Source: Ornithinibacillus gellani
GTDB taxonomy: Bacteria; Bacillota; Bacilli; Bacillales; Amphibacillaceae
Direction of reading: 5' to 3'
NCBI RefSeq assembly: GCF_003730295.1
Contig: NZ_QTSZ01000019.1
Location: forward strand, 1-57,641
DNA: 57,641 nt
Shown: positions 18,152 through 27,977 of the stretch, piece after piece
Layout: every line of letters starts with the position of its first letter
How positions within the stretch are numbered: position 1 is the stretch's first letter
The notes under the pieces: model-generated
What the model was told of the DNA's origin: nothing
The model's database searches: none
Seen by the model: only the letters and a program-made list of their open reading frames with translations
Translations under genes and position numbers: made by a program

Positions 18152-20536
18152 ATGTGGGATAAATGGAAAGATAAAATTCACAACTTAATATGGAAAGAAG
18201 TCGAAGTAGAAGAATTCCAGGAAATCCACGAAATGCACGAGACACATGACCCAACACAAAAAGTACAGGCAAAAATGGCCTATCAATATCCTGAAAAGAA
18301 ACCATTTCGTTTTCCAGTCATTCCGGATCAGGCAGAATATAAGCGACCAACAGAACTATCCGATATACCTGCTTACCAACGGAGGAAAAAAACGCGGATA
18401 CAAGCGGAGCGGGTGGAAACAGAAAGAAAAGATACAGGGAATGGAAGTACGAATCAAACCTCCCGTAAGAAAATGCCTAACAACGTTCCGTTTAAACCGA
18501 GTGCGGTAGCATCTCCTATTTATGGATATCAAGAACGCAAGCGGGCAAAAGAGGTTGAAAACACGCCTGCTTATATACGTAAGCAGCGGATTGAAGCTGA
18601 AAAGGAGTCTGCCACAACACTTGAAAAGGACGTACAATCTACGAATACCCCACTGTCAGAAATGGAGCAGTCTAACATGCAGTGGAATAAAAATGGTCAT
18701 CAGAAAGACCAACAAGCAGATCTAGCTATAGACAAGCCTGAGGACATTTCCTCAACGGAAAATAACATATCAGATTCGCAAGGCTCGGCACATGGTACGA
18801 TTGAACCTTTTCCAATCAATCTGGAGCAAAGAGACAATCGACAAGCTGCAAGACATAAAAGAAATCAGGAGCGATTGCAAAAAAATAAACGGAAAATAAC
18901 ATCAAATCATCAGTCATCTAAATCAGCTGATCCTGTTCCGTTTAATGTGATGATGACTCCTCGTGATAAGCATCGTCTTGCGCAGCAAAAGAAAACACAA
19001 CTGAATCAAGTAAATACACAAAAACCAAACAATCGATATCCCGAAGTACCGCAACAGGCAAATAACATACAATCGAATGGTACAAGCTTACGAAAATTAG
19101 AAACGGTTCAGCAAATAGAGGCAGTAGATCATTCTTTGCCACTTCATTTATTAGATGATGTTGTTCCAAAGAATAATGCAAACCATTTATGGGTTCGTGA
19201 ACAACAAACATTATTGGAGAAAACATTGAAGTATTTTAATGTTCGTGCCAGTGTCGTTAATGCGACACAAGGTCCTGCTGTAACACGTTTTGAAATTCAG
19301 CCTGAGATGGGCGTAAAGGTTAGCAGGATTCGTAACTTAAGTGACGACATTAAGTTAAACATGTCTGCGAGAGATTTGCGCATGGAAGCACCTATCCCAG
19401 GGAAAAATACAATTGGTATAGAAGTTCCAAACCCTAACCCGGAAATGGTTGGCTTGCAGGAAATATTTGAGTCCAATGCTTTTAAACAGAGCGCATCACC
19501 GCTATCCATTGCACTTGGTTTGAATATTGAAGGAACACCAATCATCTCAACCATTCAAAAAATGCCCCACGGATTAATTGCAGGGGCAACAGGGTCTGGT
19601 AAAAGTGTGTGTATTAATACCATTCTTGTAAGCTTGCTATATAAAGCGAGCCATGAGGATGTAAAATTTCTGCTCATTGATCCGAAGATGGTAGAGCTTG
19701 CACCATATAATGGTATTCCACATCTCGTATCACCTGTTATTACGGACATTAAAGCTGCAACAGCAGCCTTGAAATGGGCGGTACAAGAAATGGAATCCCG
19801 CTATGACCGTTTTGTAGATGAGGGCGTTCGTGATATTGAGCGGTTTAATCAAAAAATGAAAAAACAACAGCGGACAGATGAAAAAATGCCATTCATCGTC
19901 ATTGTGATTGATGAGCTGGCAGACTTAATGATGGTTTCACCACAGGATGTAGAGGATGCGATTTGCCGAATAGCGCAAAAAGCTAGAGCTTGTGGTATCC
20001 ATCTTTTACTAGCAACCCAACGTCCATCTGTAGATGTCATCACTGGGTTGATCAAGGCAAATATTCCAACACGAATTGCCTTTAGTGTGTCATCACAGGT
20101 AGATTCAAGGACTATTATCGACACGGCTGGAGCGGAGAAGCTACTAGGTAAAGGTGATATGCTATTTAACGAAAATGGTGCCGGCAAAAACGTTCGTATA
20201 CAAGGTCCATTTGTTTCAGACGATGAAATTGAACGGATTACGAATTATGTTCGTCAAATTGCTCCACCAAATTATTTGTTTGAACAGGAAACATTATTAG
20301 CACAAATCGAAACCGATCAAGAAGAGGACGAATTGCTCCCCGATGCGATTCAGTTTGTCGTTTCCAATAATGGAGCGAGTACTTCCTTATTACAACGACA
20401 TTTTAAGATTGGCTATAATCGCGCAGCAAGATTAATCGACTCCTTGGAAGCGAAAGGGATTATTGCTGGTCAAAATGGTAGTAAACCTAGGGATGTACTC
20501 GTAACAAGTGCGCAATTGGATGAAATGCAGCTATGA
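18152..20536 (+). CDS. sftA: DNA translocase SftA (FtsK/SpoIIIE family)
   Basis: A 794-residue double-stranded DNA pump. Residues 1-300 are a long, polar, low-complexity linker with no membrane segments, which distinguishes SftA from SpoIIIE. The motor follows: Walker A GATGSGKS near residue 480, Walker B VIVIDELADLM near residue 588, and TQRPSVDVITGLIKANIP. The last 65 residues (PDAIQFVVSNNGASTSLLQRHF ...) are the winged-helix gamma domain that reads SRS/KOPS-type sequences. SftA clears chromosome DNA from the septum before it closes. The ATG at 18152 follows GAAGGAAAAGAG. Confidence 0.93.
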   Translation: MWDKWKDKIHNLIWKEVEVEEFQEIHEMHETHDPTQKVQAKMAYQYPEKKPFRFPVIPDQAEYKRPTELSDIPAYQRRKKTRIQAERVETERKDTGNGSTNQTSRKKMPNNVPFKPSAVASPIYGYQERKRAKEVENTPAYIRKQRIEAEKESATTLEKDVQSTNTPLSEMEQSNMQWNKNGHQKDQQADLAIDKPEDISSTENNISDSQGSAHGTIEPFPINLEQRDNRQAARHKRNQERLQKNKRKITSNHQSSKSADPVPFNVMMTPRDKHRLAQQKKTQLNQVNTQKPNNRYPEVPQQANNIQSNGTSLRKLETVQQIEAVDHSLPLHLLDDVVPKNNANHLWVREQQTLLEKTLKYFNVRASVVNATQGPAVTRFEIQPEMGVKVSRIRNLSDDIKLNMSARDLRMEAPIPGKNTIGIEVPNPNPEMVGLQEIFESNAFKQSASPLSIALGLNIEGTPIISTIQKMPHGLIAGATGSGKSVCINTILVSLLYKASHEDVKFLLIDPKMVELAPYNGIPHLVSPVITDIKAATAALKWAVQEMESRYDRFVDEGVRDIERFNQKMKKQQRTDEKMPFIVIVIDELADLMMVSPQDVEDAICRIAQKARACGIHLLLATQRPSVDVITGLIKANIPTRIAFSVSSQVDSRTIIDTAGAEKLLGKGDMLFNENGAGKNVRIQGPFVSDDEIERITNYVRQIAPPNYLFEQETLLAQIETDQEEDELLPDAIQFVVSNNGASTSLLQRHFKIGYNRAARLIDSLEAKGIIAGQNGSKPRDVLVTSAQLDEMQL

Positions 20537-20642
20537 TGGCATGTCACATATTAAATAATAATCTTGTTAAATAGTGAATGTTTTTATATGATGTATAGGA
20601 TACACTCAAATATAGAAAGAAATGGTTACTAAGGAGATCCGG

Positions 20643-21794
20643 ATGAAAGAAATTGAACAAAAGCTGAGCGGTAAGATTGCCAGGCTGACGAATAAAACCT
20701 TTAAGTTTGATGAACGAATTAGAGAAGGCTGGTTTTCAGCTGTATACTTTCTTAAAACAAAGGAAATTGCCGAAAAGAAATTACCTAATAACCACGTGAC
20801 GATGCAGTTCTTTCAAAAAGAACATGCTGTTTTATGTGGTACAGACGAAGCGATAGCGCTGGTCCATACATTTGCAGAACGACCGGAAACACTTGAAATT
20901 TATTCGCTTAAAGACGGTGATAAAATCAGTCCCTATGAGTCGGTACTGACTATTTCCGGAGCTTATCAGCAATTTGGTTTTCTTGAGGGGCTCATAGATG
21001 GTATATTAGCTAGAAGAACATCTGTTGCAACAAATGTATATAATGTTGTTAAAGCAGCAAGGGCATCTGGTAAACAAAAACCTGTTATTTTCATGGGCGA
21101 TCGTGATGATCATTTTACCCAGCAGGCAGGTGACGGCTATGCAGCCTTCATTGGCGGATCTACCGCACAAGCTACCCATGCTATGAATGAATGGTGGGGT
21201 AAAAAAGGGATGGGCACGATGCCGCATGCAATGATTCAGATGTTTAGAGGTGACATTGTAGCTGCATCCAGGGCTTATCACGAGATGTATCCTAAAGATG
21301 ACCTCGTTGCACTAGTTGATTATAATAATGATGTCATTACGGATGCCTTGAAGGTTGCGAGGGAATTCGGCTCCGATTTGAAGGCTGTCCGTTTAGATAC
21401 TTCAAGAACTTTAGTTGATAAATATTTTTTACGAAACCATCACTTGATGGGCTCCTTCGATCCAAGAGGTGTGAATCCAGAACTCGTATTTGCGCTGAGA
21501 AAAGCGTTAGATGACGAAGCATTTCATCATGTCAAAATCATGGTGAGCGGTGGCTTTACGGAAGAAAGAATAAGGGCTTTTGAATCAGCGGGTGTCCCTG
21601 TAGACATGTATGGTGTTGGTGGGAGCTTACTTAATATTAATATTGGCTTTACTGGCGATAATGTGCTATTAAACGGTCTACCGGCTGCTAAAGAGGGGCG
21701 CAGATATCGGCCAAATGCAAGATTGGAAAAAGTAGAATACATGTATGATTCAATCGAGGTTTCATCGGGAATAACAGATGGCAGGATTGATTAA
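20643..21794 (+). CDS. pncB: nicotinate phosphoribosyltransferase
   Basis: A 383-residue enzyme of NAD salvage that converts nicotinate, PRPP and ATP to nicotinate mononucleotide. Family features: DERIREGWFSAVYFLKT near the N-terminus, the GSTAQATHAMNEWWG block near residue 180, VDYNNDVITDAL, LDTSRTLVDKYF, and the phosphate-binding VSGGFTEERI and YGVGGSL motifs. ATG at 20643 has AAGGAGAT at ideal spacing; an upstream start at 20622 would bury that site. It is a single gene between sftA and murC. Confidence 0.9.
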   Translation: MKEIEQKLSGKIARLTNKTFKFDERIREGWFSAVYFLKTKEIAEKKLPNNHVTMQFFQKEHAVLCGTDEAIALVHTFAERPETLEIYSLKDGDKISPYESVLTISGAYQQFGFLEGLIDGILARRTSVATNVYNVVKAARASGKQKPVIFMGDRDDHFTQQAGDGYAAFIGGSTAQATHAMNEWWGKKGMGTMPHAMIQMFRGDIVAASRAYHEMYPKDDLVALVDYNNDVITDALKVAREFGSDLKAVRLDTSRTLVDKYFLRNHHLMGSFDPRGVNPELVFALRKALDDEAFHHVKIMVSGGFTEERIRAFESAGVPVDMYGVGGSLLNINIGFTGDNVLLNGLPAAKEGRRYRPNARLEKVEYMYDSIEVSSGITDGRID

Positions 21795-21891
21795 TGAATT
21801 GACTGCGTGCGATTAACCATAATATGCGGCATGCTTGTACATGCTAAATAAAAATTAGCGTGCGCTATACATCATTTTGGAGGTTCATTTT

Positions 21892-23187
21892 ATGACAACT
21901 TACCATTTTATTGGTATTAAAGGTACAGGAATGAGTGCACTTGCACAAATATTACATGATTCTGGAGAAACCGTTCAAGGATCAGATGTTGATAAATACT
22001 TCTTCACCCAGGATGCCTTGGATGAAAGTGGAATTCCTGTTTACCCTTTTTCAGAGGATAACATCAAAGAAAATATGACAATTATTGCTGGAAATGCGTT
22101 TCCGGAAGATTATATCGAAATTGCCGCAGCAAAACAAATGGGAAATCGATTTTATCGATATCATGAATTTTTGGGAGAATGGCTCAAACAATATACAAGT
22201 ATTGCTGTTACTGGTGCCCACGGGAAAACATCTACAACTGGCTTGTTAGCGCATGTGTTAGATGAAGCATTCCCAATTTCATACTTGATAGGTGATGGGA
22301 CAGGGAAGGGCCATGTAGATAGTAGATATTTCGTTTTTGAAGCTTGTGAGTATCGCCGTCATTTTCTTCAGTATGAGCCTGATTATGGCATTATGTTGAA
22401 TATTGATTTTGATCACCCTGACTATTTTTCAAGTGTCAATGATGTATTTGATGCATTTCAGTCGATGGCTAATAACGTTAAAAAAGGAATTATCGCCTGT
22501 GGAGACGATGAACAGCTACAGAAAATCCAATCAAAGGTTCCTGTAATTTATTATGGATTTGCTGATACCAATGATTTTCAAGCAAAAAATATAAAAGAAA
22601 CTGACAACGGTACTGTGTTTGATGTATTTGTGCGTAATACATTTTATGCTTCATTTACAATTCCACAATACGGTAATCATACGGTGTTAAATGCATTGGC
22701 TGTCATAGCAATGTGTCATTATGAAGGGATGCAGGTAGCAGATATTGAGAAACTTGCTACATTCCAGGGTGTCAAACGTCGCTTTACCGAAAAGAAAATT
22801 GGAACACAAGTAATAATAGATGATTATGCACATCATCCAATTGAAATCAAAGCAACGATTGACTCTGCACGTAAGAAGTATCCTAATAAACCAATTATTG
22901 CTATTTTTCAACCACATACTTTTTCTCGAACAAAGACATTTCTTCAGGAGTTTGCTGAAAGCTTACAACTGGCAGATCATGTATATCTTTGTGATATTTT
23001 TGGTTCAGCGCGAGAAGAGAGTGGGCAAATGACAATTGGGGATTTACAGGAAAGAATTGAAGGCAGCAAGCTGCTTGAACTAGCTCATACAGAGAATTTA
23101 AAAGTGCATGAAGATGGTGTATTGATTTTTATGGGAGCAGGAGATATTCAGAAGTTTCAGCAAGCATATGAAGCTGCTTGCCAGTAG
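21892..23187 (+). CDS. murC: UDP-N-acetylmuramate--L-alanine ligase
   Basis: A 431-residue Mur ligase that adds L-Ala to UDP-MurNAc, the first amino acid step of the stem peptide. It begins [21 protein letters not shown]. The P-loop is [13 protein letters not shown] near residue 107, and the [14 protein letters not shown] block near residue 312 belongs to the ligase family. GGAGGTTCATTTT precedes the ATG at 21892; the in-frame TTG at 21877 has no such site. It shares the window with a second Mur-ligase-like gene at 29588-31087. Confidence 0.95.
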   Translation: MTTYHFIGIKGTGMSALAQILHDSGETVQGSDVDKYFFTQDALDESGIPVYPFSEDNIKENMTIIAGNAFPEDYIEIAAAKQMGNRFYRYHEFLGEWLKQYTSIAVTGAHGKTSTTGLLAHVLDEAFPISYLIGDGTGKGHVDSRYFVFEACEYRRHFLQYEPDYGIMLNIDFDHPDYFSSVNDVFDAFQSMANNVKKGIIACGDDEQLQKIQSKVPVIYYGFADTNDFQAKNIKETDNGTVFDVFVRNTFYASFTIPQYGNHTVLNALAVIAMCHYEGMQVADIEKLATFQGVKRRFTEKKIGTQVIIDDYAHHPIEIKATIDSARKKYPNKPIIAIFQPHTFSRTKTFLQEFAESLQLADHVYLCDIFGSAREESGQMTIGDLQERIEGSKLLELAHTENLKVHEDGVLIFMGAGDIQKFQQAYEAACQ

Positions 23188-23304
23188 CATGGTTAAAGAC
23201 AGGATATTCTCGTTTGATTCCAATTAGACTTTAACTTATGATAGAAATAAGTCATGCATTGGGGAATGTTTATGATTTGCAAAGAAACTGGACAAGCTAT
23301 ATAC

Positions 23305-23329
23305 GTTTAGCCTCGGTGTTTTAGGGTAT
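23305..23329 (+). promoter_or_regulatory. sigma-B-type promoter of ytxGH
   Basis: GTTTAG (23305-23310), 13 bases, GGGTAT (23324-23329). This matches the sigma-B consensus GTTTAA-N13-15-GGGTAT with one mismatch. In B. subtilis ytxG and ytxH belong to the sigma-B general stress regulon, which supports the reading. Confidence 0.8.
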
Positions 23330-23401
23330 AGTTAGTAATCAAACGAAAATATGCTGGGTGCTTCCCCTTTGCTAGTTGCAATCAGAAAAAAGGAGCTGCA
23401 T

Positions 23402-23812
23402 TTGTCGATGGAAAGTCTATTATACATTGCTGGAATTATTGCATTAGCTGCAATCGTATTTCTTGTTGTATTTGTCATCATCACCATTAGATCTGCAAAA
23501 CAAACAATGGACCAGGTATCTGGTACACTGGGAAATTTAGAACAACAAGTTTCCGGCATTACTACAGAAGCAAACGAGCTACTGGAAAAAACAAATCAGT
23601 TAACGAATGATATGCAGTCCAAGTCAGCTAAGCTAGACGGCTTATTTGAAGGGGCGCAACAGTTTGGACAAACAGCAAGTCATTTAAATCAGTCATTTGA
23701 TCAGGTGGCTGCACAGGTTACGCAGTCAGCTTCCGAAAATAAGGAGCAGATTAACCAAGCAGTAACATGGGGAACAGCAGCAATCGATTTGATCAAAAAA
23801 ATAAAAAAATAA
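23402..23812 (+). CDS. ytxG: DUF948 general stress protein YtxG
   Basis: A 136-residue protein with one N-terminal membrane segment (residues 8-27) followed by a coiled-coil cytoplasmic or extracellular region rich in Gln, Asn and Thr. It matches DUF948/YtxG. The TTG at 23402 lies six bases behind AGGAG and is my choice; the ATG at 23408 is 12 bases away. It is the first gene of the stress operon behind the sigma-B-type promoter, with ytxH following at 15 bases. Molecular role unknown. Confidence 0.85.
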   Translation: MSMESLLYIAGIIALAAIVFLVVFVIITIRSAKQTMDQVSGTLGNLEQQVSGITTEANELLEKTNQLTNDMQSKSAKLDGLFEGAQQFGQTASHLNQSFDQVAAQVTQSASENKEQINQAVTWGTAAIDLIKKIKK

Positions 23813-23827
23813 ATAGGAGGAATTCAG

Positions 23828-24343
23828 ATGAGTGACAATAATATCAATAGCAAAGATTTTATAATTGGTACAATGATTGGTGGTATTGTTGGAGCAAGTA
23901 TCGCATTGTTGTTTGCACCAAAATCAGGTAGGGAATTACGCGGTGATATTAACCAGGGTGCCTCTCAAGTAATGGATCGTGCAAATGAATGGAAAGATAT
24001 TGCTCAAACAAAGACAGTTGAGTTAAAGGACAAGGCTTATGAAAAAGGAAGCGAATGGAAAGGCATTGCCATCGAAAAAGGAACGGAATTAAAAGATAAA
24101 GCAACTGCAAAAGGATCTGAATTGAAAAACAAAGCTGTTGAAAAAGGTTCAGAGTTAAAGGATAAAGCAACAGATACAACCGCACAGCTTACTAAAAAAG
24201 CAGCTGAAAAAACTGAAAAAGCAACAGAAGCAGCTGAGGAAAAAATGAAAGAAAAACGTAAAGTAGAAGACAAAGCAATTAAAAAAGCCGAAAAAATTGC
24301 AGATGAGATGGACGAAACGGCTGAAAAAATAAGCAAAAAGTAA
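23828..24343 (+). CDS. ytxH: YtxH general stress protein with LEA-like repeats
   Basis: A 171-residue protein. Residues 9-35 (KDFIIGTMIGGIVGASIALLFAPKSG, in two parts) are the YtxH signature, a membrane segment followed by APKSGRELR. Residues 65-130 are repeats of about 10-11 residues (KGxELKDKAxEKGSEWKG pattern), alternating Lys and Glu/Asp, which resemble late-embryogenesis-abundant proteins. The tail is an almost uninterrupted Lys/Glu/Ala helix. Such proteins may protect other proteins during drying or salt stress; this role is inferred. AGGAGGAATTCAG precedes the ATG. Confidence 0.88.
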   Translation: MSDNNINSKDFIIGTMIGGIVGASIALLFAPKSGRELRGDINQGASQVMDRANEWKDIAQTKTVELKDKAYEKGSEWKGIAIEKGTELKDKATAKGSELKNKAVEKGSELKDKATDTTAQLTKKAAEKTEKATEAAEEKMKEKRKVEDKAIKKAEKIADEMDETAEKISKK

Positions 24344-24353
24344 GCATTTGATT

Positions 24354-24396
24354 AAAGAACTGATTCCTTTTGATAAGGGGTCAGTTCTTTACATTT
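24354..24396 (+). terminator. terminator after ytxH
   Basis: AAAGAACTGA pairs with TCAGTTCTTT, with a further CCTT/AAGG pairing inside the hairpin. The following tract (ACATTTTATA) is only partly T-rich. Confidence 0.7.
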
Positions 24397-24639
24397 TATA
24401 GCATACAAGGTACACCAAAGTCTCCAATGGATTAAGCTAAAAGAATGCAATAGGTGGTATGCTGAAAAATCGAAATTCCCGTCTGGTTTAAGTTATTTCT
24501 AAGGGAGAAATAGAACAAAATTAATAATCTTCATCGAATTGTTCGTATATTCGAAAATAAAATTCACCTGGAAAAGCTGTCTAACATGCATGTTTTGGCT
24601 ACTTTTCCATAAAAATTTTAAAAATCATGAAAACTAAGG

Positions 24640-24668
24640 GTGACAAAGCAACGGATATTAGCTATAAT
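24640..24668 (+). promoter_or_regulatory. sigma-A-type promoter of aroA
   Basis: GTGACA (24640-24645), 17 bases, TATAAT (24663-24668). It lies 85 bases before the aroA start. The rest of the 400-base gap between ytxH and aroA holds only the ytxH terminator and AT-rich DNA. Confidence 0.7.
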
Positions 24669-24752
24669 TGTGACTAATTATTAAAAATCGGAGTTGTTTT
24701 CTTAATCTTTCAGCAAGAGATCAACCCAACTAATAACAGGAGGCAGATTAGT

Positions 24753-25829
24753 ATGAGCAACAATGAAATGGACCAACTAAGGGATTCTTTGGACAACGTC
24801 AATTTGCGTCTATTGGACCTAATTAATGAACGTGCTCGTCTTGTACAGCAAATTGGACAGGTGAAGCAAAAGCAGAGTATGATTCGCTTTGATCCAGTTC
24901 GGGAAAGGGATATGCTGAACAATATTGTGGCGCATAATGACGGTCCATTTGAAGATTCGACCATCGAGCATATTTTCAAGGAAATTTTCAAAGCTGGGCT
25001 TGAACTGCAAGAAGATGACCATAGTAAAGCTTTGCTTGTTTCCAGAAAGAAAAAGCCTGAAGATACCATTATTGATATCAAAGGTGAAAAAATTGGTGAT
25101 GGTAAAACTCACTTTATTTTTGGACCATGTGCGGTGGAAGGATATGACCAGGTTGCTCAGGTTGCAGAAGCAGTGAAAAATAAAGGACTAAAACTGCTGC
25201 GTGGAGGTGCATTTAAACCACGTACCTCACCATATGACTTCCAAGGCTTAGGGGTAGAAGGCTTAAAAATATTAAAGCAGGTTGCAGATCAATATGATTT
25301 AGCTGTTATTAGTGAAATTGTGAATCCAGCTCATATTGAAGAAGCGATGGAATATCTTGATGTAATTCAAATTGGTGCTAGAAACATGCAAAACTTTGAA
25401 TTATTAAAGGCTGTAGGGGATGTAGATAAGCCGGTACTATTAAAACGTGGATTATCAGCAACGATTGCAGAGTTCATCAATGCTGCAGAATATATTATGT
25501 CACGTGGTAACGGTAAAATTATGCTTTGTGAACGTGGCATTCGTACCTATGAAACGGCAACTAGAAATACATTAGATATATCTGCTGTACCGATTTTAAA
25601 ACAGGAAACACATTTACCAGTATTTGTTGATGTTACGCATTCTACTGGTCGCAGAGATCTTCTATTGCCGACTGCAAAGGCAGCAATTGCAATCGGGGCA
25701 GATGGTGTCATGGCAGAAGTGCATCCTGATCCGGCAGTTGCTTTATCAGACTCTGCTCAACAGATGGATTTAGACATGTTTGATGAATTTTTGGCTGCAT
25801 TAACGAAAGGCGCACCGATTTTTGCATAA
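24753..25829 (+). CDS. aroA: bifunctional chorismate mutase / 3-deoxy-7-phosphoheptulonate synthase
   Basis: A 358-residue AroA(G)-type fusion. Residues 1-90 are an AroQ chorismate mutase helix bundle ([27 protein letters not shown], in two parts). Residues 105-358 are a type I-beta DAHP synthase with [25 protein letters not shown], the metal-site [19 protein letters not shown] and [14 protein letters not shown]. It starts the shikimate pathway and is typically inhibited by prephenate or chorismate through the mutase domain. GGAGGCAG precedes the ATG. The position next to ccpA matches B. subtilis. Confidence 0.95.
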   Translation: MSNNEMDQLRDSLDNVNLRLLDLINERARLVQQIGQVKQKQSMIRFDPVRERDMLNNIVAHNDGPFEDSTIEHIFKEIFKAGLELQEDDHSKALLVSRKKKPEDTIIDIKGEKIGDGKTHFIFGPCAVEGYDQVAQVAEAVKNKGLKLLRGGAFKPRTSPYDFQGLGVEGLKILKQVADQYDLAVISEIVNPAHIEEAMEYLDVIQIGARNMQNFELLKAVGDVDKPVLLKRGLSATIAEFINAAEYIMSRGNGKIMLCERGIRTYETATRNTLDISAVPILKQETHLPVFVDVTHSTGRRDLLLPTAKAAIAIGADGVMAEVHPDPAVALSDSAQQMDLDMFDEFLAALTKGAPIFA

Positions 25830-25907
25830 TCGCTTCACTTGATACAAAACAACGTGTTTTTGTAGATGGTGAACAGCATCTACAGGATGAATATGGGTAA
25901 AATGTAG

Positions 25908-25950
25908 ATCGAGGGGCTGTTTTTTGATAAAATAGCCTTTCGATTTTTTT
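25908..25950 (+). terminator. terminator between aroA and ccpA
   Basis: ATCGAGGGGCT pairs with AGCCTTTCGAT through two G-T pairs, with a run of seven T after it. A second small hairpin (GTAGATG...CATCTAC) lies just upstream at about 25862-25883. Confidence 0.82.
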
Positions 25951-26060
25951 GTATTTTTTTACAACGTAGCGTATGATGAAGAGAAGAGAAAAACTATTCG
26001 GTAGGCAGGCGTACACCAGTCATACCATGACAACTGAAAATGAATCGGAGGTAAAAGCAT

Positions 26061-27062
26061 ATGAACATAACAATATATGATGTAGCGAGAGAAGCAAACG
26101 TTTCAATGGCAACCGTATCTCGCGTTGTCAATGGAAATCCCAATGTGAAACCGGCAACAAGAAAAAAGGTCCTGGCTACCATTGAACGACTTGGCTATCG
26201 TCCAAATGCAGTGGCGCGAGGATTGGCAAGTAAAAAAACGACAACAGTAGGAGCAATCATTCCAGATATTTCGAGCATTTTCTTTGCTGAATTAGCGCGT
26301 GGTATTGAAGATATTGCAACGATGTATAAATATAATATTATTTTAAGTAATTCAGATCAAAATAAGGATAAGGAACTACAATTAATTAACACCATGCTGG
26401 AAAAACAGGTAGACGGCATTATATACATGGGTGAGGATATTTCTGAGGAGCACGTACAGCAGTTTTCCACAGCCTCTGTTCCAATCGTGCTGGCAGCCAC
26501 TTTTGACGAATCAGAGCAAATCCCAAGTGTAAACATAGATTATGAACAGGCTTCCTATGAGGCAGTAAATTACTTAATTGAAAACAATAAACAACAGCCA
26601 GGATTTTTATCCGGCCATACGAATACAGTCATTAACCAGCTTAAATATAATGGTTATGCACGTGCATTGAAAGAAGCTGGTATACCATTAGATGAAAGCT
26701 TTATCGTATATGGCGACTATACGTATGATGCAGGGTTAAAAGCAGCGGACGAGCTATTAAAGCTGGATAAGCGTCCGTCATCTATTTTTGCAGCATCTGA
26801 TGAAATGGCCTTAGGTGTCATTCACGGTGCACAAGATTTGGGCTTAGAAGTACCAAATGATGTAGAGGTACTGGGTTTTGATAACACCAGGTTGGCCACC
26901 ATGGTTCGCCCTACATTATCAACAATTGTTCAGCCTATGTATGATATCGGAGCTGTAGCAATGCGTTTATTAACCAAGTTAATGAATAAAGAAAATGTCG
27001 ATGATCAAAAAGTGATTTTACCACATCGAATCGTAGAAAGGCATTCAACAAACGAAAGATAA
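26061..27062 (+). CDS. ccpA: catabolite control protein A
   Basis: A 333-residue LacI/GalR-family regulator. The helix-turn-helix and hinge are [23 protein letters not shown] and [18 protein letters not shown] (each quoted in part). The core domain matches CcpA along its length, including the region that meets HPr-Ser46-P (residues 295-310). It binds cre sites to repress or activate carbon metabolism genes when preferred sugars are present. TCGGAGGTAAAAGCAT precedes the ATG. It is followed by motPS on the same strand, and acuABC, a classical CcpA-linked locus, lies nearby. Confidence 0.95.
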   Translation: MNITIYDVAREANVSMATVSRVVNGNPNVKPATRKKVLATIERLGYRPNAVARGLASKKTTTVGAIIPDISSIFFAELARGIEDIATMYKYNIILSNSDQNKDKELQLINTMLEKQVDGIIYMGEDISEEHVQQFSTASVPIVLAATFDESEQIPSVNIDYEQASYEAVNYLIENNKQQPGFLSGHTNTVINQLKYNGYARALKEAGIPLDESFIVYGDYTYDAGLKAADELLKLDKRPSSIFAASDEMALGVIHGAQDLGLEVPNDVEVLGFDNTRLATMVRPTLSTIVQPMYDIGAVAMRLLTKLMNKENVDDQKVILPHRIVERHSTNER

Positions 27063-27158
27063 TGCCGATATATATAGTAGGAGCTTATAAAGCCGGCAGC
27101 AGTATGTTTATCCATTCTGCTGTACGGCTTTTAACTTATGTGTATGGGGAGAGATACA

Positions 27159-27977
27159 ATGAGAAAAAGAGACTTTTTAACCCCGATTGGCATTACACTT
27201 GGCTTTATTATGATAAGTATTGCAATCGTATCTGCAGGGGGAGATAATGCAGCATCATTTATGGATGTCTCCTCTATTTTTATCGTTATTGGTGGGTTGA
27301 TTGCTTCGTTATTAATAAACTTTAAAATGGAGCAAATCAAACAACTGAATAAGGTATTAAAGGAAGCATTTTTAAAAACAGATCAAAAACTGCCAGAATT
27401 GATTCAGCTTTTTGTTCATTTATCAGAGCGCGCCAGGAGAGAAGGTTTATTGGCTTTGGAAAATGAGATGGACGATGTTGAAGATCCGTACATAAAAAAA
27501 GGAATGCTGCTCGCCATTGATGGAATTGAACCAGAAGTGATCCACGATATTATGAGCGCAGAAATAACGGCAATGGAAGATCGCCATTATCGAGGACGTA
27601 CCATTATTGAAAAATGTGGAGAATACGCTCCAGCATGGGGAATGATAGGAACCTTAGTTGGTTTAGTTCTCATGTTGAATACATTGGAGGATCCCGCTAC
27701 ACTTGGGCCCAGTATGGCAGTGGCGTTATTAACAACATTATATGGAACAGTGCTTGCTAATTTGGTGTTTATTCCGATGGCAAGTAAGCTGGAAAATAAA
27801 ACAGAAGAAGAAGTTTTTATTAAACAAATTATTATCGAAGGTGTTATTGGCGTTCAATCAGGACAAAATCCTCGAATCCTAGAAGAAAAATTAAGTGCAT
27901 TTTTATCGACTGAAGCTAGACAGAATGGACATACAGAGGATTCTGTTCTTGTGGAGGAAAGTGTCCATGAAGCGTAG
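27159..27977 (+). CDS. motP: flagellar motor stator protein MotP (sodium type)
   Basis: A 272-residue MotA/ExbB-family protein with four membrane segments (about 8-28, 34-54, 155-175, 190-210) and a large cytoplasmic loop between segments 2 and 3. The blocks EKCGEYAPAWGMIGTLVGLV and LLTTLYGTVLANLVFIP are typical. MotP pairs with MotS and in Bacillus drives the motor with sodium. GGGGAGAGATACA precedes the ATG at 27159; an upstream in-frame start at 27138 has no ribosome site. It follows ccpA as in B. subtilis and overlaps motS by 11 bases. Confidence 0.93.
   Translation: MRKRDFLTPIGITLGFIMISIAIVSAGGDNAASFMDVSSIFIVIGGLIASLLINFKMEQIKQLNKVLKEAFLKTDQKLPELIQLFVHLSERARREGLLALENEMDDVEDPYIKKGMLLAIDGIEPEVIHDIMSAEITAMEDRHYRGRTIIEKCGEYAPAWGMIGTLVGLVLMLNTLEDPATLGPSMAVALLTTLYGTVLANLVFIPMASKLENKTEEEVFIKQIIIEGVIGVQSGQNPRILEEKLSAFLSTEARQNGHTEDSVLVEESVHEA

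Noticed and set aside
24037-24336. Ser/Ala/Phe-rich 99-codon frame opposite ytxH
   Set aside because: It is the complement of the Lys/Glu repeats of YtxH; the low complexity keeps the antisense frame open.
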